Source: Saxibacter everestensis (GTDB lineage Bacteria; Actinomycetota; Actinomycetes; Actinomycetales; Brevibacteriaceae). Taken from it: a DNA stretch of 64,000 bases. The translations under genes were made by a program, and so were the position numbers. Positions 9,644 to 19,232 of this stretch are shown in pieces. The first letter of the stretch is position 1, and every line of letters starts with the position of its first letter. The DNA is taken from NCBI RefSeq assembly GCF_025787225.1, contig NZ_CP090958.1, positions 1,083,856-1,147,855 of the forward strand, read 5' to 3'. The notes under the pieces were generated by a model. The model was not told the DNA's origin and made no database searches. It saw only the letters and a list, made by a program, of their open reading frames with translations.

Positions 9644-10302
9644 GTGATGAATCCGGATTCGTCGAAGAGACATTCGACACACCTGACATCGGTGATCCCG
9701 AGACGGCGAGCTTCGCCGAGGGCCTCGATCTCGATGTCCTCCCCGGTGGCGCGCTTGCGGCGCTGGAAGCACTGCTCGTGGTGATCGAGGAGCCGATGAG
9801 CACGCTCCGTCTTGCTTCGGCGCTGGCGTTACCCGCCCCGCGGGTTGCCGCCCTGCTGGCCGAATTGCAGGCGGATTACGCGGGCGAACAGGGCGGCAGG
9901 CCGCGCGGTTTCGAACTCCGCGAACTCGCCGGCGGATGGCGTATCTACTCCAGGCCGGCCTTCCACGATGTGCTCAGCCGCTATGTTGTCGATGGCCAAA
10001 GTGCCAAGCTGTCCCAGGCCGCGCTGGAGACACTGGCCGTGGTTGCCTACAAACAGCCGGTGTCCAGGGCACGTATTTCCGCCATCCGTGGCGTGAGTGT
10101 CGACGGCGTAGTGCGTACTCTGGTAAGTCGGGGTCTGATTGAAGATACCGGCGCCGATCCTGAATCGGGCGCCATCCTCTACACCACCACCTCGTACTTT
10201 CTTGAGAAAATGGGACTTAACCGTCTTGACGACCTACCTCAGCTGGCGCCCTTCCTGCCGGCCGACGAGGACATTGATCTGGCAGAGGAGCTGCAGAAGT
10301 GA
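9640..10302 (+). CDS. scpB: Segregation and condensation protein B
   Basis: ScpB binds ScpA as a dimer and completes the SMC-ScpAB condensin. The 220-residue protein has two winged-helix domains: the first around LEALLVVIEEPMSTLRLASAL, the second around KLSQAALETLAVVAYKQPVSRARISAIRGVS, a strongly conserved family block, then YTTTSYFLEKMGL. The first 40 residues are acidic. ATGA overlap with scpA; the stop overlaps rluB (GTGA). Confidence 0.94.
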   Translation: MSDESGFVEETFDTPDIGDPETASFAEGLDLDVLPGGALAALEALLVVIEEPMSTLRLASALALPAPRVAALLAELQADYAGEQGGRPRGFELRELAGGWRIYSRPAFHDVLSRYVVDGQSAKLSQAALETLAVVAYKQPVSRARISAIRGVSVDGVVRTLVSRGLIEDTGADPESGAILYTTTSYFLEKMGLNRLDDLPQLAPFLPADEDIDLAEELQK

Positions 10303-11102
10303 ATTACCCGGGTTCCCGGCCGAGCCGACGCGACCGGCGTCGCAAAACACCAGAGCCGACAGTCGACGTGCACGATCCGGAGGGCGTGCGCCTGCAAAAG
10401 GTGCTTGCCCAGGCAGGGTACGGCTCGCGCCGTTCCTGTGAACAGATGATCGCGGACGGCCGGGTAAGCGTCGACGACCAGATCGTGCGCGAACTCGGCG
10501 TACGGGTCGATCCGAAGCGCAATGTGATCCAGGTCGACAGCCTGCGACTTCAACTCGACGAGTCGATGGCGTACCTCGCGCTGAACAAGCCGTCCGGTGT
10601 GCTGTCCACGATGGAGGATCCGGAAGGACGCCCATGCATCGGCGATTACCTCGTCGACCGCACCGAGCGGCTCTTCCACATCGGTCGCCTCGATGCCGAG
10701 ACCGAAGGCCTGCTGCTGCTGACAAACGACGGAGAACTGGCCCACCGGCTGACGCACCCCTCGTACGAGGTGCCCAAAACCTACCTGGCTGAAGTACGCG
10801 GGCCGGTCGCCCGGGACGTCGGCAAGCAGCTGCGCGAGGGCGTGGAGCTTGACGACGGGCTGGCGAACGTCGATTCGTTCAAGCTGATCGATTCCACACC
10901 GGGTTACGCGCTGGTCGAGATCGTGATCCACTCAGGCCGGAACCGGATCGTCCGACGGATGATGGAAGCAGTCGGCTACCCGGTGCTGCGGCTGGTCCGC
11001 ACCCAGATGGGTCCGGTCCGCCTGGGCGATCAGCGGCAGGGGACCCTGCGTACGCTCAACCGCACCGAGGTCGGCATCCTGCTCGAATCCGTCAAGATGT
11101 GA
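10299..11102 (+). CDS. rluB: 23S rRNA pseudouridine synthase, RluB type
   Basis: A 267-residue enzyme of the RsuA/RluB/RluE/RluF group, which converts a uridine in rRNA to pseudouridine. It opens with a short Arg-rich tail, then an S4 RNA-binding domain (VRLQKVLAQAGYGSRRSCEQMI, about residues 28-90). The catalytic Asp is in GRLDAETEGLLLLTNDG and the C-terminal NRIVRRMMEAVGYPVLRLVR block is typical. In actinobacteria the gene regularly follows scpB, as here. GTG start overlaps the scpB stop, and the stop overlaps tyrA, both by four bases. Confidence 0.92.
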   Translation: MNYPGSRPSRRDRRRKTPEPTVDVHDPEGVRLQKVLAQAGYGSRRSCEQMIADGRVSVDDQIVRELGVRVDPKRNVIQVDSLRLQLDESMAYLALNKPSGVLSTMEDPEGRPCIGDYLVDRTERLFHIGRLDAETEGLLLLTNDGELAHRLTHPSYEVPKTYLAEVRGPVARDVGKQLREGVELDDGLANVDSFKLIDSTPGYALVEIVIHSGRNRIVRRMMEAVGYPVLRLVRTQMGPVRLGDQRQGTLRTLNRTEVGILLESVKM

Positions 11103-12220
11103 TCGCAGTGACTCTGCCAGCACACGGCTTGCCCGCGGGAACGCTGCGGCGGGTGAGGATCGTCGGCACCGGCCTGCTCGGTGCGAGCATCGGCATGGCG
11201 CTGACCAGGCAGGGCATCGATGTCGAACTGTCGGATAGTTCGCCGACCGCGCAAGCCCTGGCACGCGACCTCGGCGCCGGACGGCTTGCTGAAGATGGCG
11301 ACGATGCTGCCGCTCCGGAGCTCGTCGTTGTCGCCGTCCCGCCTGACGTGACGGCACGCGTCATCGCCGATCAGCTGCACGCTTACCCGACGGCGACCGT
11401 CACCGACATCGCCAGTGTGAAGGGCCGGATACTCGACCAGGTGCGCGCGCTCGTCGAGCCGCGCACGCTCGACCGCTACATCGGTTCACATCCGATGGCC
11501 GGCCGGGAGCGCAGTGGCGCGATCGCTGCCCGGGCAGACCTGTTCGCGGGGCGGCCCTGGGTGATCTGCACCGATGAGGACACGCCGGCCAAGGATCTGC
11601 AGCACGTAGTCGATCTCGCTCGTCTGGTCGGCGGCACGCCTGTGCACCTGGATGCCGACCGGCACGACGCGGCGGTTGCCCGAATTTCCCATGCGCCGCA
11701 GGTGATGTCATCCCTGATGGCGGCGCGCCTGAAGGACGCGCCCATGGATGCCGTCGCGCTCGCCGGGCAGGGCCTGCGTGACGTGACGCGGATCGCCGCG
11801 AGCGACCCGGCGCTGTGGGCACAGATCCTTGACGCCAACGCCGTCGAGGTGCGGAATGTCCTGACCGAACTTCGCGAAGACCTCGATACAGTGATCGGGG
11901 CGCTGGACGGCCGGGTAGACGCGCTCGGCGTGCTCGCCTCGGCCATCGGCGCCGGCAACGAGGGCCAGGCCCGGATTCCGGGCAAACACGGCACCGCACC
12001 GACCGTCTACAGCACGGTCACAGTTCTCGTCGGCGACAAGCCGGGCGAACTCGGCCGGCTGTTCACGGAAATGGGCGAAGCGGGCATCAACCTGGAAGAC
12101 CTTCAGCTCGAGCACGCCAACGGCCAGCAGTTCGGGCTGGCAGAAGTTTCTGTGCTGCCGGCCGCACGCGGGCCCCTGATCGAGGAACTGCGCGCCCGCG
12201 GCTGGACGGTTCCCGAATAG
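11099..12220 (+). CDS. tyrA: Prephenate dehydrogenase with C-terminal ACT domain
   Basis: Oxidises prephenate to 4-hydroxyphenylpyruvate in tyrosine synthesis. The Rossmann motif is VGTGLLGASIG near residue 20. The catalytic region shows IGSHPMAGRERSG, and a C-terminal ACT domain begins near residue 300 (VLVGDKPGELGRLFTEMGEAGINLEDL), which usually gives feedback control by tyrosine. The GTG start overlaps the rluB stop by four bases. After it there is a 54-base gap before cmk. Confidence 0.92.
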   Translation: MIAVTLPAHGLPAGTLRRVRIVGTGLLGASIGMALTRQGIDVELSDSSPTAQALARDLGAGRLAEDGDDAAAPELVVVAVPPDVTARVIADQLHAYPTATVTDIASVKGRILDQVRALVEPRTLDRYIGSHPMAGRERSGAIAARADLFAGRPWVICTDEDTPAKDLQHVVDLARLVGGTPVHLDADRHDAAVARISHAPQVMSSLMAARLKDAPMDAVALAGQGLRDVTRIAASDPALWAQILDANAVEVRNVLTELREDLDTVIGALDGRVDALGVLASAIGAGNEGQARIPGKHGTAPTVYSTVTVLVGDKPGELGRLFTEMGEAGINLEDLQLEHANGQQFGLAEVSVLPAARGPLIEELRARGWTVPE

Positions 12221-12274
12221 CCGTACCCCACCGATAAGCCCGCTTACGTAAGTGAAGTAGAAAGGCAAGAATTC

Positions 12275-12937
12275 GTGACCATCATTGCTGTGGACGGGCC
12301 CTCGGGCTCGGGTAAGTCCAGCGTCTCCCGCGAGGTCTCCCGGCGGCTGGGTCTCGCCTATCTCGATACCGGTGCAATGTACCGGGCAGTCAGCTGGATA
12401 TGTCTCGAACGCCAGGCCGACGGCGCGGATGCCGTAGCCGAGCTGGCGCGGACCGCCGACCTGCGGATCAGCACCGACCCGGACCATGAGCAGGTCGTGA
12501 TCGACGGTCACGACGTCACCACCGAGATTCGCGAGACCCGGATTTCGGAATCCGTCACCATCGTGTCCACCAACCTGGCGGCCCGCGAGGCGCTGATCGC
12601 ACGGCAGCGAGCACTGATCGAAGCCGCTGCGGAGACGGGAATCGTTGCCGAGGGCCGCGACATCACCACAGTCGTCGCCCCCGATGCAGATGTGCGGCTT
12701 TTGCTGACCGCGCGCGAGGAGGCGCGTCTGGCTCGGCGGGCCAAGGAACTGCATGGTGAAGCCGACGAGCACAACATCGCGTCGACCCGGGCACAGATCA
12801 TTGATCGTGATGCCGCGGATTCAGCGGTGACCCAGTTCATCACGGCCTCTGACGGGGTGCACACCCTTGACTCATCGGCGCTGTCATTCGAGGAAACGGT
12901 GCAGGCGGTCCTCGATCTCGTCGCGGACGCTGGCTGA
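12275..12937 (+). CDS. cmk: Cytidylate kinase
   Basis: Phosphorylates CMP and dCMP. The P-loop is GPSGSGKSS at the N-terminus, followed by LGLAYLDTGAMYRA, a family signature, and EGRDITTVVAPDAD with the conserved Arg-Asp pair. The 220-residue length is normal. The GTG start follows AAAGG with a suitable gap. The stop overlaps the next ATG by one base (TGATG). The tyrA-cmk-plsC-der order is common in Actinomycetota. Confidence 0.95.
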   Translation: MTIIAVDGPSGSGKSSVSREVSRRLGLAYLDTGAMYRAVSWICLERQADGADAVAELARTADLRISTDPDHEQVVIDGHDVTTEIRETRISESVTIVSTNLAAREALIARQRALIEAAAETGIVAEGRDITTVVAPDADVRLLLTAREEARLARRAKELHGEADEHNIASTRAQIIDRDAADSAVTQFITASDGVHTLDSSALSFEETVQAVLDLVADAG

Positions 12938-13662
12938 TGTTCCGCCCTGCGGCGGCTGAGGAGCTGGCCCGGGCAGGAGCGCCACATCGTTGGCGCCTGG
13001 TCGGCCGGATCCTGATGTCGCCGTGGCGGCGCAAGGTGCACCTGGCAGAGAAACTGCCGGCCGCCGGCGGTGTGATCGTGGTCGCAAACCACCTGACCTA
13101 CCTCGACGGGCCACTGGTGTACCGGATCTCGCCGCGGCCGATGCACCTGCTGGTCAGGCACGACATCTTCAAGGGCATCGTCGGCTGGGCGTTGAAATCG
13201 TCGGGTCAGATCCCGATCGACCGGGCAAGTAACGACAGGAACGCGCTGGGCACCGCACTGCGGGTATTGCGTCGCGGTGACGTGCTCGGGATATTTCCGG
13301 AAGGCACCCGTGGCGAAGGTTCGGCGAGCTCGGTTCGATCCGGCGCGGCGTGGCTCGCACTGCAGGCAGAGGTGCCGATTGTGCCCGTCGCGGTGCTCGG
13401 CACAAGGCGGGGCGGGGAACCGAGTCGCTTTTTACCCCCTCCGGGCCGTAAAATCGACATAGTCTTCGGCGATCCTGTGTATCTGGAGAAGCCGGCCGGC
13501 CAGTCCGGCCGTGCAGCACGGCTTGCGGCAAGCAAGCAGCTACAGGCCATACTGGCCAATCACGTCCGGCAATCACTGCAGCTGACCGGCCAGACGCTGC
13601 CCTCGGTAGCTCAAGCGGACATGGTCGCATCGTCCACACCCAACGGTGATGCGAACTTTTAG
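12937..13662 (+). CDS. 1-acyl-glycerol-3-phosphate acyltransferase family protein
   Basis: A 241-residue PlsC-type acyltransferase. The catalytic H-x4-D motif is NHLTYLDG and the substrate-binding motif is FPEGTRGEG; both are intact. Members move a fatty acyl chain from ACP or CoA to lysophosphatidic acid or related acceptors at the membrane face. The C-terminal 30 residues are Gln/Ser-rich and poorly conserved. ATG overlaps the cmk stop, so the pair is probably co-translated. The acceptor is inferred from the family only. Confidence 0.87.
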   Translation: MFRPAAAEELARAGAPHRWRLVGRILMSPWRRKVHLAEKLPAAGGVIVVANHLTYLDGPLVYRISPRPMHLLVRHDIFKGIVGWALKSSGQIPIDRASNDRNALGTALRVLRRGDVLGIFPEGTRGEGSASSVRSGAAWLALQAEVPIVPVAVLGTRRGGEPSRFLPPPGRKIDIVFGDPVYLEKPAGQSGRAARLAASKQLQAILANHVRQSLQLTGQTLPSVAQADMVASSTPNGDANF

Positions 13663-13753
13663 CACGATCATCGACACCGATACATCCGGGGCCGGCGGCG
13701 CACCGTCCGACGTCACCCATGAGGCGCATATCGCGTAAGTGCAAGGAGAAGTA

Positions 13754-15274
13754 ATGAGCGACTCGACCGAGTCAAGCTGGGACGACCAGCCCGACGCTGA
13801 GTTCGTGCAGCGTGTCGTCAGCATTGACGAGGCGGACGCCGAGCAGCGTGCCGAGTCGCTGCGCACCGGACTGCAAAGTTATGAACTGGACGAGGAAGAC
13901 CTTGCGCTGCTTTCCGGCGACGGCGCTTTCGAGGATGGCGACGGCTTCACCGGTCCGGCGCCGGTGCTGGCGATCGTCGGCAGGCCGAATGTCGGAAAAT
14001 CGACCCTGGTGAACCGGATCCTCGGCCGGCGCGAGGCTGTCGTGGAGGACACCCCCGGGGTCACCCGGGACCGGGTCAGCTACCCGGCGCTCTGGAACGG
14101 CCAACGCTTCACCGTCGTCGACACCGGGGGCTGGGAGCAGGACGCCCGAGGGATGGCCAGCCGGGTTGCCGAACAGGCCGAGATCGCGGTAGAGCTTGCG
14201 GATGCCGTGCTGTTCGTCGTAGACGCAACCGTCGGCGCCACCGCCACGGACGAGGCTGTCGTCCGAATGCTGCGCCGCACCCGGAAACCAGTCATCCTCG
14301 CGGCCAACAAGGTCGACGACGAGCGCGGCCAGCTTGAGGCCGCTGTGCTCTGGTCACTCGGACTCGGCGAGCCACGGTCGGTGTCGGCGTTGCACGGTCG
14401 CGGCGTAGCGGATCTGCTCGATGTGGTGATCGAAACGCTTCCGGAGGTCTCCGCGATCGCCGGACCGGTGGAAGAGGGCGGACCACGCCGGGTCGCTCTG
14501 ATCGGCCGGCCGAACGTCGGCAAGTCGAGCATGCTGAACAAGCTGGTCGGCTCGGAACGCGTGATCGTGGACAACGTCGCCGGAACCACCCGCGACCCGG
14601 TCGACGAACTGGTCTCGCTCGGCGGCAGAATGTGGCGCTTCGTCGATACCGCCGGGATTCGTCGTCGGGCCCACCAGGCCTCGGGCGCGGACTTCTATGC
14701 CGCACTGCGAACCCAGACCGCGCTGGAGAAGGCCGAAGTGGCCGTCGTGCTGCTGGACGCCTCCGAGGTGCTGTCCGTTCAGGACACCAAGATCCTTTCC
14801 ACCGTGATCGAGGCCGGCCGCGCCCTGGTCATCGCCTACAACAAGTGGGATCTGATGGAAGACGAGCGGCGCCATTACCTGGAGCGCGAGATCGAGCGCG
14901 ATCTGGTCCAGATGACCTGGGCGCCGCGGGTCAACGTCTCGGCCCGCACCGGGTGGCACGCCGAGCGCCTGGTGCCGGCGATGGACAAGGCACTGGCCTC
15001 CTGGGATGCCCGCATCCCGACCGGACGGTTCAATGCCTTCCTTGGCGAGCTGGTCGCGGCGAATCCACATCCGCTGCGCGGCGGGAAGCAGCCGAGAATC
15101 CTGTTCGGGACCCAGGCGTCGTCCCGGCCACCGAAGTTCGTGGTGTTCACCACCGGGTTCCTGGATCCCGGTTACCGGAGGTTCATCATTCGCCGGCTGC
15201 GCGAAACCTTCGGCTTCGAGGGGACGCCGATCGAGCTGACCATGCGAATCCGGGAGAAGCGCTCCCGCAAGTAG
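13754..15274 (+). CDS. der: Ribosome biogenesis GTPase Der
   Basis: Der (EngA) has two tandem GTPase domains and assists 50S subunit assembly. Domain 1 shows GRPNVGKST, the DTPG switch and NKVD; domain 2 shows [18 protein letters not shown] and NKWD; the KH-like C-terminal domain ends in [10 protein letters not shown]. An acidic extension of about 70 residues precedes domain 1, as is usual in actinobacteria. ATG 13754 is chosen over an in-frame GTG at 13739 because AAGGAGAA sits just before it. This is the last gene of the housekeeping string. Confidence 0.96.
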   Translation: MSDSTESSWDDQPDAEFVQRVVSIDEADAEQRAESLRTGLQSYELDEEDLALLSGDGAFEDGDGFTGPAPVLAIVGRPNVGKSTLVNRILGRREAVVEDTPGVTRDRVSYPALWNGQRFTVVDTGGWEQDARGMASRVAEQAEIAVELADAVLFVVDATVGATATDEAVVRMLRRTRKPVILAANKVDDERGQLEAAVLWSLGLGEPRSVSALHGRGVADLLDVVIETLPEVSAIAGPVEEGGPRRVALIGRPNVGKSSMLNKLVGSERVIVDNVAGTTRDPVDELVSLGGRMWRFVDTAGIRRRAHQASGADFYAALRTQTALEKAEVAVVLLDASEVLSVQDTKILSTVIEAGRALVIAYNKWDLMEDERRHYLEREIERDLVQMTWAPRVNVSARTGWHAERLVPAMDKALASWDARIPTGRFNAFLGELVAANPHPLRGGKQPRILFGTQASSRPPKFVVFTTGFLDPGYRRFIIRRLRETFGFEGTPIELTMRIREKRSRK

Positions 15275-15356
15275 CGAACACCGCTGTCCGAAATGTCAGA
15301 CGGGTTGCCGGCCCGCGTACTTGTCCCGCCGGCCGCCGCCAGACATTCTGATAGAT

Positions 15357-16910
15357 ATGCATAAGAAGAAGACCGTAGCGGTGGGAATTGGCGCCGTCAG
15401 CGAAGAAGACCTGATCAATGTGGCGCGCAAGGGCTATGCGGTGGAGCTCGCTGAGGATGCCCAGGAGGCTATCCGCGAGGCCCGCCACCTGATCGATCGG
15501 CTGAGCGCCAGCGACACACCGGTCTACGGCGTCTCGACCGGTTTCGGCGCCCTGGCGACCACGCACATTCCAAGCGACAAGCGGGCCGAACTTCAGCGCC
15601 GGCTGATCCGCTCGCACGCCGCAGGTTCCGGCGCCGAAGTCGAGACGGAAGTTGTCCGGGCGCTGATGTTGCTCCGGCTGTCCACCCTGGCCACCGGGCA
15701 CACTGGCGTGCGACTGACCACGGCACAGGCTTATGCCGCGCTGCTCTCGGCCGGGATCACGCCAATCGTCTACGAGTACGGGTCGCTTGGCTGCTCGGGC
15801 GATCTGGCGCCGCTGGCGCACGTCGCCCTGGCCCTGATCGGCGAGGGTCAGGCACGTAATGCGAACGGCGAACTCCTGGAGGGCGCCGAGGTGCTCTCCG
15901 CCGCCGGCATTGAACCGGTTGTTCTGGCCGAGAAAGAGGGCCTGGCGCTGATCAACGGCACAGATGGCATGCTCGGCACGCTGGTGCTCGCGCTCGACGA
16001 GCTGGATGCGCTGGCCAAGGAGGCCGATCTTGCCGCCGCAATGACACTTGAAGCGCTGCTCGGCACCGATCGGCCCTTCGAAGAGCATCTGGTGGCGCTT
16101 CGGCCGCAGCCCGGGCAGGCATTGTCCGCCGCAAACGTGCGGGCGGTGCTGAAAGACTCGTCAATCATCGAGGCCTCCCGGGGTCCGCAAACCTACCGGA
16201 TCCAGGATGCCTACTCGATCCGCTGCCACCCGCAGGTTGCCGGCGCCGTCCGCGACACGATCGACCACGCTCGGCGGGTTGCTGGCTATGAGCTTGCCGC
16301 CGCCATCGACAATCCGGTGATCGCCGACGGCGAGATCGAATCGAACGGAAACTTCCACGGAGCCCCGGTCGGCTACGTGCTCGACTTTCTTGCGATCGCG
16401 ATCGCCGACCTGGCCAGCATTTCCGAGCGGCGCACCGACCGACTGCTCGACAAGGCCCGGTCGCACGGCCTGCCGCCGTTCCTGGCCTATGACGCCGGCG
16501 TGGATTCGGGCGGAATGATCACCCAGTACACCGCGGCGGGGATTGTCAGCGAGCTGAAGCGGCTTGCCGTCCCGGCAAGTGTCGACTCGATTCCGTCCAG
16601 CGCAATGCAGGAAGACCACGTGTCAATGGGCTGGTCGGCGGCGCGAAAGCTGCGTCGTTCCGTCGATGGACTCCGCCGAGTGATCAGCATCGAGCTGATG
16701 AACGCCGCCAAGGCACTGGACATCCGCAGGGAAGTCGAGCACATGGTGCCCGGGCCGGTCACGTCAGCGGTTATCGCGAAACTGCGGGAGACCGTTGAAG
16801 GACCGGGGCCGGATCGGTTCGCCAGCCCGGAAATTGCCGCCGTGGTGGCGTCGCTGGAATCCGGGGCGGTGCTGGACGCCGCCGCCAAGGCGGGTGCGAA
16901 GCTCGTTTGA
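15357..16910 (+). CDS. hutH: Histidine ammonia-lyase
   Basis: Removes ammonia from histidine to give urocanate, the first step of histidine use. The protein has 517 residues from ATG 15357. The MIO cofactor is formed from three residues in GSLGCSGDLAPL: here Cys146-Ser147-Gly148 instead of the usual Ala-Ser-Gly, a variant I recall in streptomycete enzymes. NGTDGMLG and the SIPSSAMQEDHVSMG region match the family. A possible promoter TTGTCC (15321) with CATTCT (15344) 17 bases later would start transcription at the ATG, so the message may be leaderless. The remaining hut genes are 15 kb away at 31-36.6 kb. Confidence 0.95.
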   Translation: MHKKKTVAVGIGAVSEEDLINVARKGYAVELAEDAQEAIREARHLIDRLSASDTPVYGVSTGFGALATTHIPSDKRAELQRRLIRSHAAGSGAEVETEVVRALMLLRLSTLATGHTGVRLTTAQAYAALLSAGITPIVYEYGSLGCSGDLAPLAHVALALIGEGQARNANGELLEGAEVLSAAGIEPVVLAEKEGLALINGTDGMLGTLVLALDELDALAKEADLAAAMTLEALLGTDRPFEEHLVALRPQPGQALSAANVRAVLKDSSIIEASRGPQTYRIQDAYSIRCHPQVAGAVRDTIDHARRVAGYELAAAIDNPVIADGEIESNGNFHGAPVGYVLDFLAIAIADLASISERRTDRLLDKARSHGLPPFLAYDAGVDSGGMITQYTAAGIVSELKRLAVPASVDSIPSSAMQEDHVSMGWSAARKLRRSVDGLRRVISIELMNAAKALDIRREVEHMVPGPVTSAVIAKLRETVEGPGPDRFASPEIAAVVASLESGAVLDAAAKAGAKLV

Positions 16911-16922
16911 GCTGCCGGTCGG

Positions 16923-18173
16923 CTACCCGGCGTGGTTCCATTCCGGGGGATAGCGCACCGTGTCCCGGTTCAGCTCGCTGATATCGGTGACACCCAGCAT
17001 GATCATGGTTTCCCGGATCTCGCTGCGGTAGATGTCGATCACCCGGTCGACCCCGCGCTCGCCGGCCGCCGCGGCCCCCCAGACCCAGCTCCGGGCGATG
17101 GCCGCGGCGTCCGCTCCAAGCGCCTTGGCCTTGATCACGTCGGCTCCGCTGCGCACTCCGCCGTCGAAAATGATGTCGAGCCGGTCGCCGACCGCAGTCA
17201 CGATCTGCGGCAGCATGCTGATCGAGCTGGGCAGGCTATCGAGCTGCCGGCCGCCATGGTTGCTGACGAAGATGCCGTCCGCGCCGACATTGGCTGCCTG
17301 CTGGGCGTCAGCCAGGCTGATGACGCCCTTGATCAGCAGCGGACCGTCCCACATGCGACGCAGCCAGGCGACGTCGTCCCAGCTGTTCCTGAGATTCACC
17401 AGCTGGGTATTGATGTACTCCTGATGGGACATGGCGCTGGAGCCCTCGGCGATACCCAGCATGTTCCGGAAGCCGATCGGTGGTCCCTGCAACAGGCTGC
17501 CGAGCCATTTTGGATGCCGAAGCGCCCCGAAGGCATTGCGGACGGTGACCTGAGGCGGGATCGACATACCGTTGCGCTGGTCGCGGGCGCGCTTCCCGTT
17601 GACCGGCACGTCGATCGTGACCACCAGTGCGGTGCAGCCGGCGTTCCTGGCCCGGTCGACGAGTGCCTCGACCACCTCGCGGCTGCGCCACATGTACAGC
17701 TGGAACCAGAGCGGCCCGGTGGCCTGCTCGGCAATTTCTTCGATCGACCAGCTCGAGGCGGTGCTGATGGTGTAGGTCAGTCCAGCCTTGCCGGCGGCGC
17801 GCACGGCCGAGAGCTCGCCGTCGCCCCCGGTGATTCGCACCGAGCCGGCGGGCGCCAGGATCAGCGGCAACGGAAGTTGCTCTCCGACGACTGTGCCTGC
17901 AGTGTTCTGCGTCGATACGTCGACCAGGCTTCGCGGATTGAAGCTGACCCGGGCGAGGTCGGTGATGTTCGCCCGCAAGGTGATCTCGGCGTCGGCGCCG
18001 CCATCGACGAAGTCGAACGCCATCCTGGGTATCCGCCGTCTGGCCAGCTCCCTGATGTCATTGATCGTGGGAGCCGCCGCCAGGGCATCGACCGAGATGC
18101 CTCCGGCCAGCAGCATCCGGGCAAATTCGACGGCCGCGCTGCCGCCGGGGAGGGGCCGGCGAAGTATGCTCAC
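16923..18173 (-). CDS. FMN-dependent alpha-hydroxy-acid dehydrogenase
   Basis: A 416-residue protein of the L-lactate dehydrogenase/glycolate oxidase family, which oxidises 2-hydroxy acids with FMN. The active-site His and Arg lie in SNHGGRQLDSLPS, and the FMN phosphate loop in FDGGVRSGADVIKAKALGA; PLILAPAGSVR is the N-terminal FMN segment. The GTG at 18173 is chosen because AGGAGA is directly upstream. A GntR gene lies 37 bases upstream on the same strand and is the likely regulator. It converges on hutH with a 12-base gap. Substrate (lactate, mandelate or other) cannot be read from sequence. Confidence 0.85.
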   Translation of the reverse strand: MSILRRPLPGGSAAVEFARMLLAGGISVDALAAAPTINDIRELARRRIPRMAFDFVDGGADAEITLRANITDLARVSFNPRSLVDVSTQNTAGTVVGEQLPLPLILAPAGSVRITGGDGELSAVRAAGKAGLTYTISTASSWSIEEIAEQATGPLWFQLYMWRSREVVEALVDRARNAGCTALVVTIDVPVNGKRARDQRNGMSIPPQVTVRNAFGALRHPKWLGSLLQGPPIGFRNMLGIAEGSSAMSHQEYINTQLVNLRNSWDDVAWLRRMWDGPLLIKGVISLADAQQAANVGADGIFVSNHGGRQLDSLPSSISMLPQIVTAVGDRLDIIFDGGVRSGADVIKAKALGADAAAIARSWVWGAAAAGERGVDRVIDIYRSEIRETMIMLGVTDISELNRDTVRYPPEWNHAG

Positions 18174-18200
18174 GGTTCTCCTCTGCAGCAGGTTCGTCGT

Positions 18201-18210
18201 TCCTATAGGA
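18201..18210. promoter_or_regulatory. Palindrome between gntR and the hydroxy-acid dehydrogenase gene
   Basis: TCCTATAGGA is a perfect 10-bp palindrome in the 37-base gap between the GntR stop and the next start. It could be an operator or simply part of a -10 box; the arms are short. Confidence 0.25.
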
Positions 18211-18927
18211 TCATCCCGGCTGCGCGGACGTGTCAAGGGTCCGCTGCCCGGATTCATTCGGAAAGGCCCGTCGTCGCGAGTTCCGAATATGTCGCTGCAT
18301 CGCGTTGCATGCGTCGTCCGCGGACCCGGACCTGAAGGCCTCGATGATCTCGCTGTGCTCGGCCAGGGCGGGCTCCGCGTCCGGGACGCCGCGATCATCG
18401 AAGATCCGGTAGCGCTGCAGCTGACCGCCGATGCTGTCGTAGGCGCTGGCCAGGAATCGATTGTCTGCCTGCTGCTTGATCGAGTTGTGGAAGTCTTCTT
18501 CGGCTTCGAGATAGCCCCGGTAGTCGTCGAACGTCGGCCCCTTGCGCGCCTTCCGTCCCCGGCGGACGGTGTCCTCGAGGTGGCGGAGGAACTTCGCGTT
18601 CACGTTCCCGCTCGCAGCGAAGGCATTTGCCGGCTCCACCGCCAGCCGGGCCGCATACAACTGGGACAGTTCGTCACTGGTCAGCAACGGCGCCGCACGA
18701 TAGCCCTTAAGCGCATTCCGCACCACGAGTCCGCGCGCTTCCAGCCTGGATAACGCCTCTCGAACCGGGCTGTGCGAGACCCCGAGCTCCCTGCCGATGA
18801 CGTCTATCCGCAGCACCGAATCGGGGCGGATCTCGCCGCTCATCAGTTGTTCCATCAGCGCCTCGTGCACGGCGTCGGAGAGGCTCAGCCTGACCGGACG
18901 CACTAGCGCGGGTGTCTGCTCAGGCAT
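18211..18927 (-). CDS. GntR-family regulator, FCD (FadR) type
   Basis: A 238-residue regulator. The N-terminal winged helix has LRIDVIGRELGVSHSPVREALSRLEARGLV, the hallmark of GntR proteins (about residues 30-70). The C-terminal helical FCD domain has the metal/ligand-binding pattern with EEDFHNSIKQQADN and LAEHSEIIEAF. ATG 18927 follows GGAAGAGG. The dehydrogenase gene follows on the same strand, so it probably responds to the hydroxy acid that gene uses. The opposite side is a 305-base gap to a divergent TetR gene. Confidence 0.88.
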   Translation of the reverse strand: MPEQTPALVRPVRLSLSDAVHEALMEQLMSGEIRPDSVLRIDVIGRELGVSHSPVREALSRLEARGLVVRNALKGYRAAPLLTSDELSQLYAARLAVEPANAFAASGNVNAKFLRHLEDTVRRGRKARKGPTFDDYRGYLEAEEDFHNSIKQQADNRFLASAYDSIGGQLQRYRIFDDRGVPDAEPALAEHSEIIEAFRSGSADDACNAMQRHIRNSRRRAFPNESGQRTLDTSAQPG

Positions 18928-19232
18928 AGCCTCTTCCTTCGAACTGCGCTGCGTGAAGCACGTGATCTGTGGCGTGCCGCAAGGGAATTCCACCTTAGCT
19001 CTGCGGATCGGCGGACGGCGCGCATGAAGGTCGAATAGTGGTAAGGCAGCGAATCGGGGCAAGGCAGGCGAATCGTGGGTTTGGCACCGAATCGTGCGTA
19101 ATAACCGACAATTCGACGACAATCCCACGACTGACGGACGGCTTACTCTTCTCGGCGGACGGTGCGCAAATCAGCGCTGGATATGCTGTGCAGTACGACA
19201 AAACAAGGTGGACGGCGTCCACAAGGAGACGA
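18928..19232. other. Divergent intergenic region between gntR and tetR
   Basis: This 305-base stretch has no convincing gene. It contains short related runs such as GCGAATCGGGG and GCGAATCGTGGG near 19050-19080, a possible -10 box TATGCT at 19182 for the + gene and the operator described at 19208-19222. Confidence 0.5.
19208..19222. promoter_or_regulatory. TetR-type operator
   Basis: GTGGACGGCGTCCAC is a perfect dyad: 7-bp arms around one central base, ending 10 bases before the TetR ATG. TGGAC/GTCCA arms are common in actinobacterial TetR sites. The position between a TATGCT box and the ribosome binding site fits autorepression. Confidence 0.65.

Noticed and set aside
16932-18335. 467-codon + frame opposite the hydroxy-acid dehydrogenase gene
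   Set aside because: No recognisable domain, and the minus-strand gene has intact FMN motifs.
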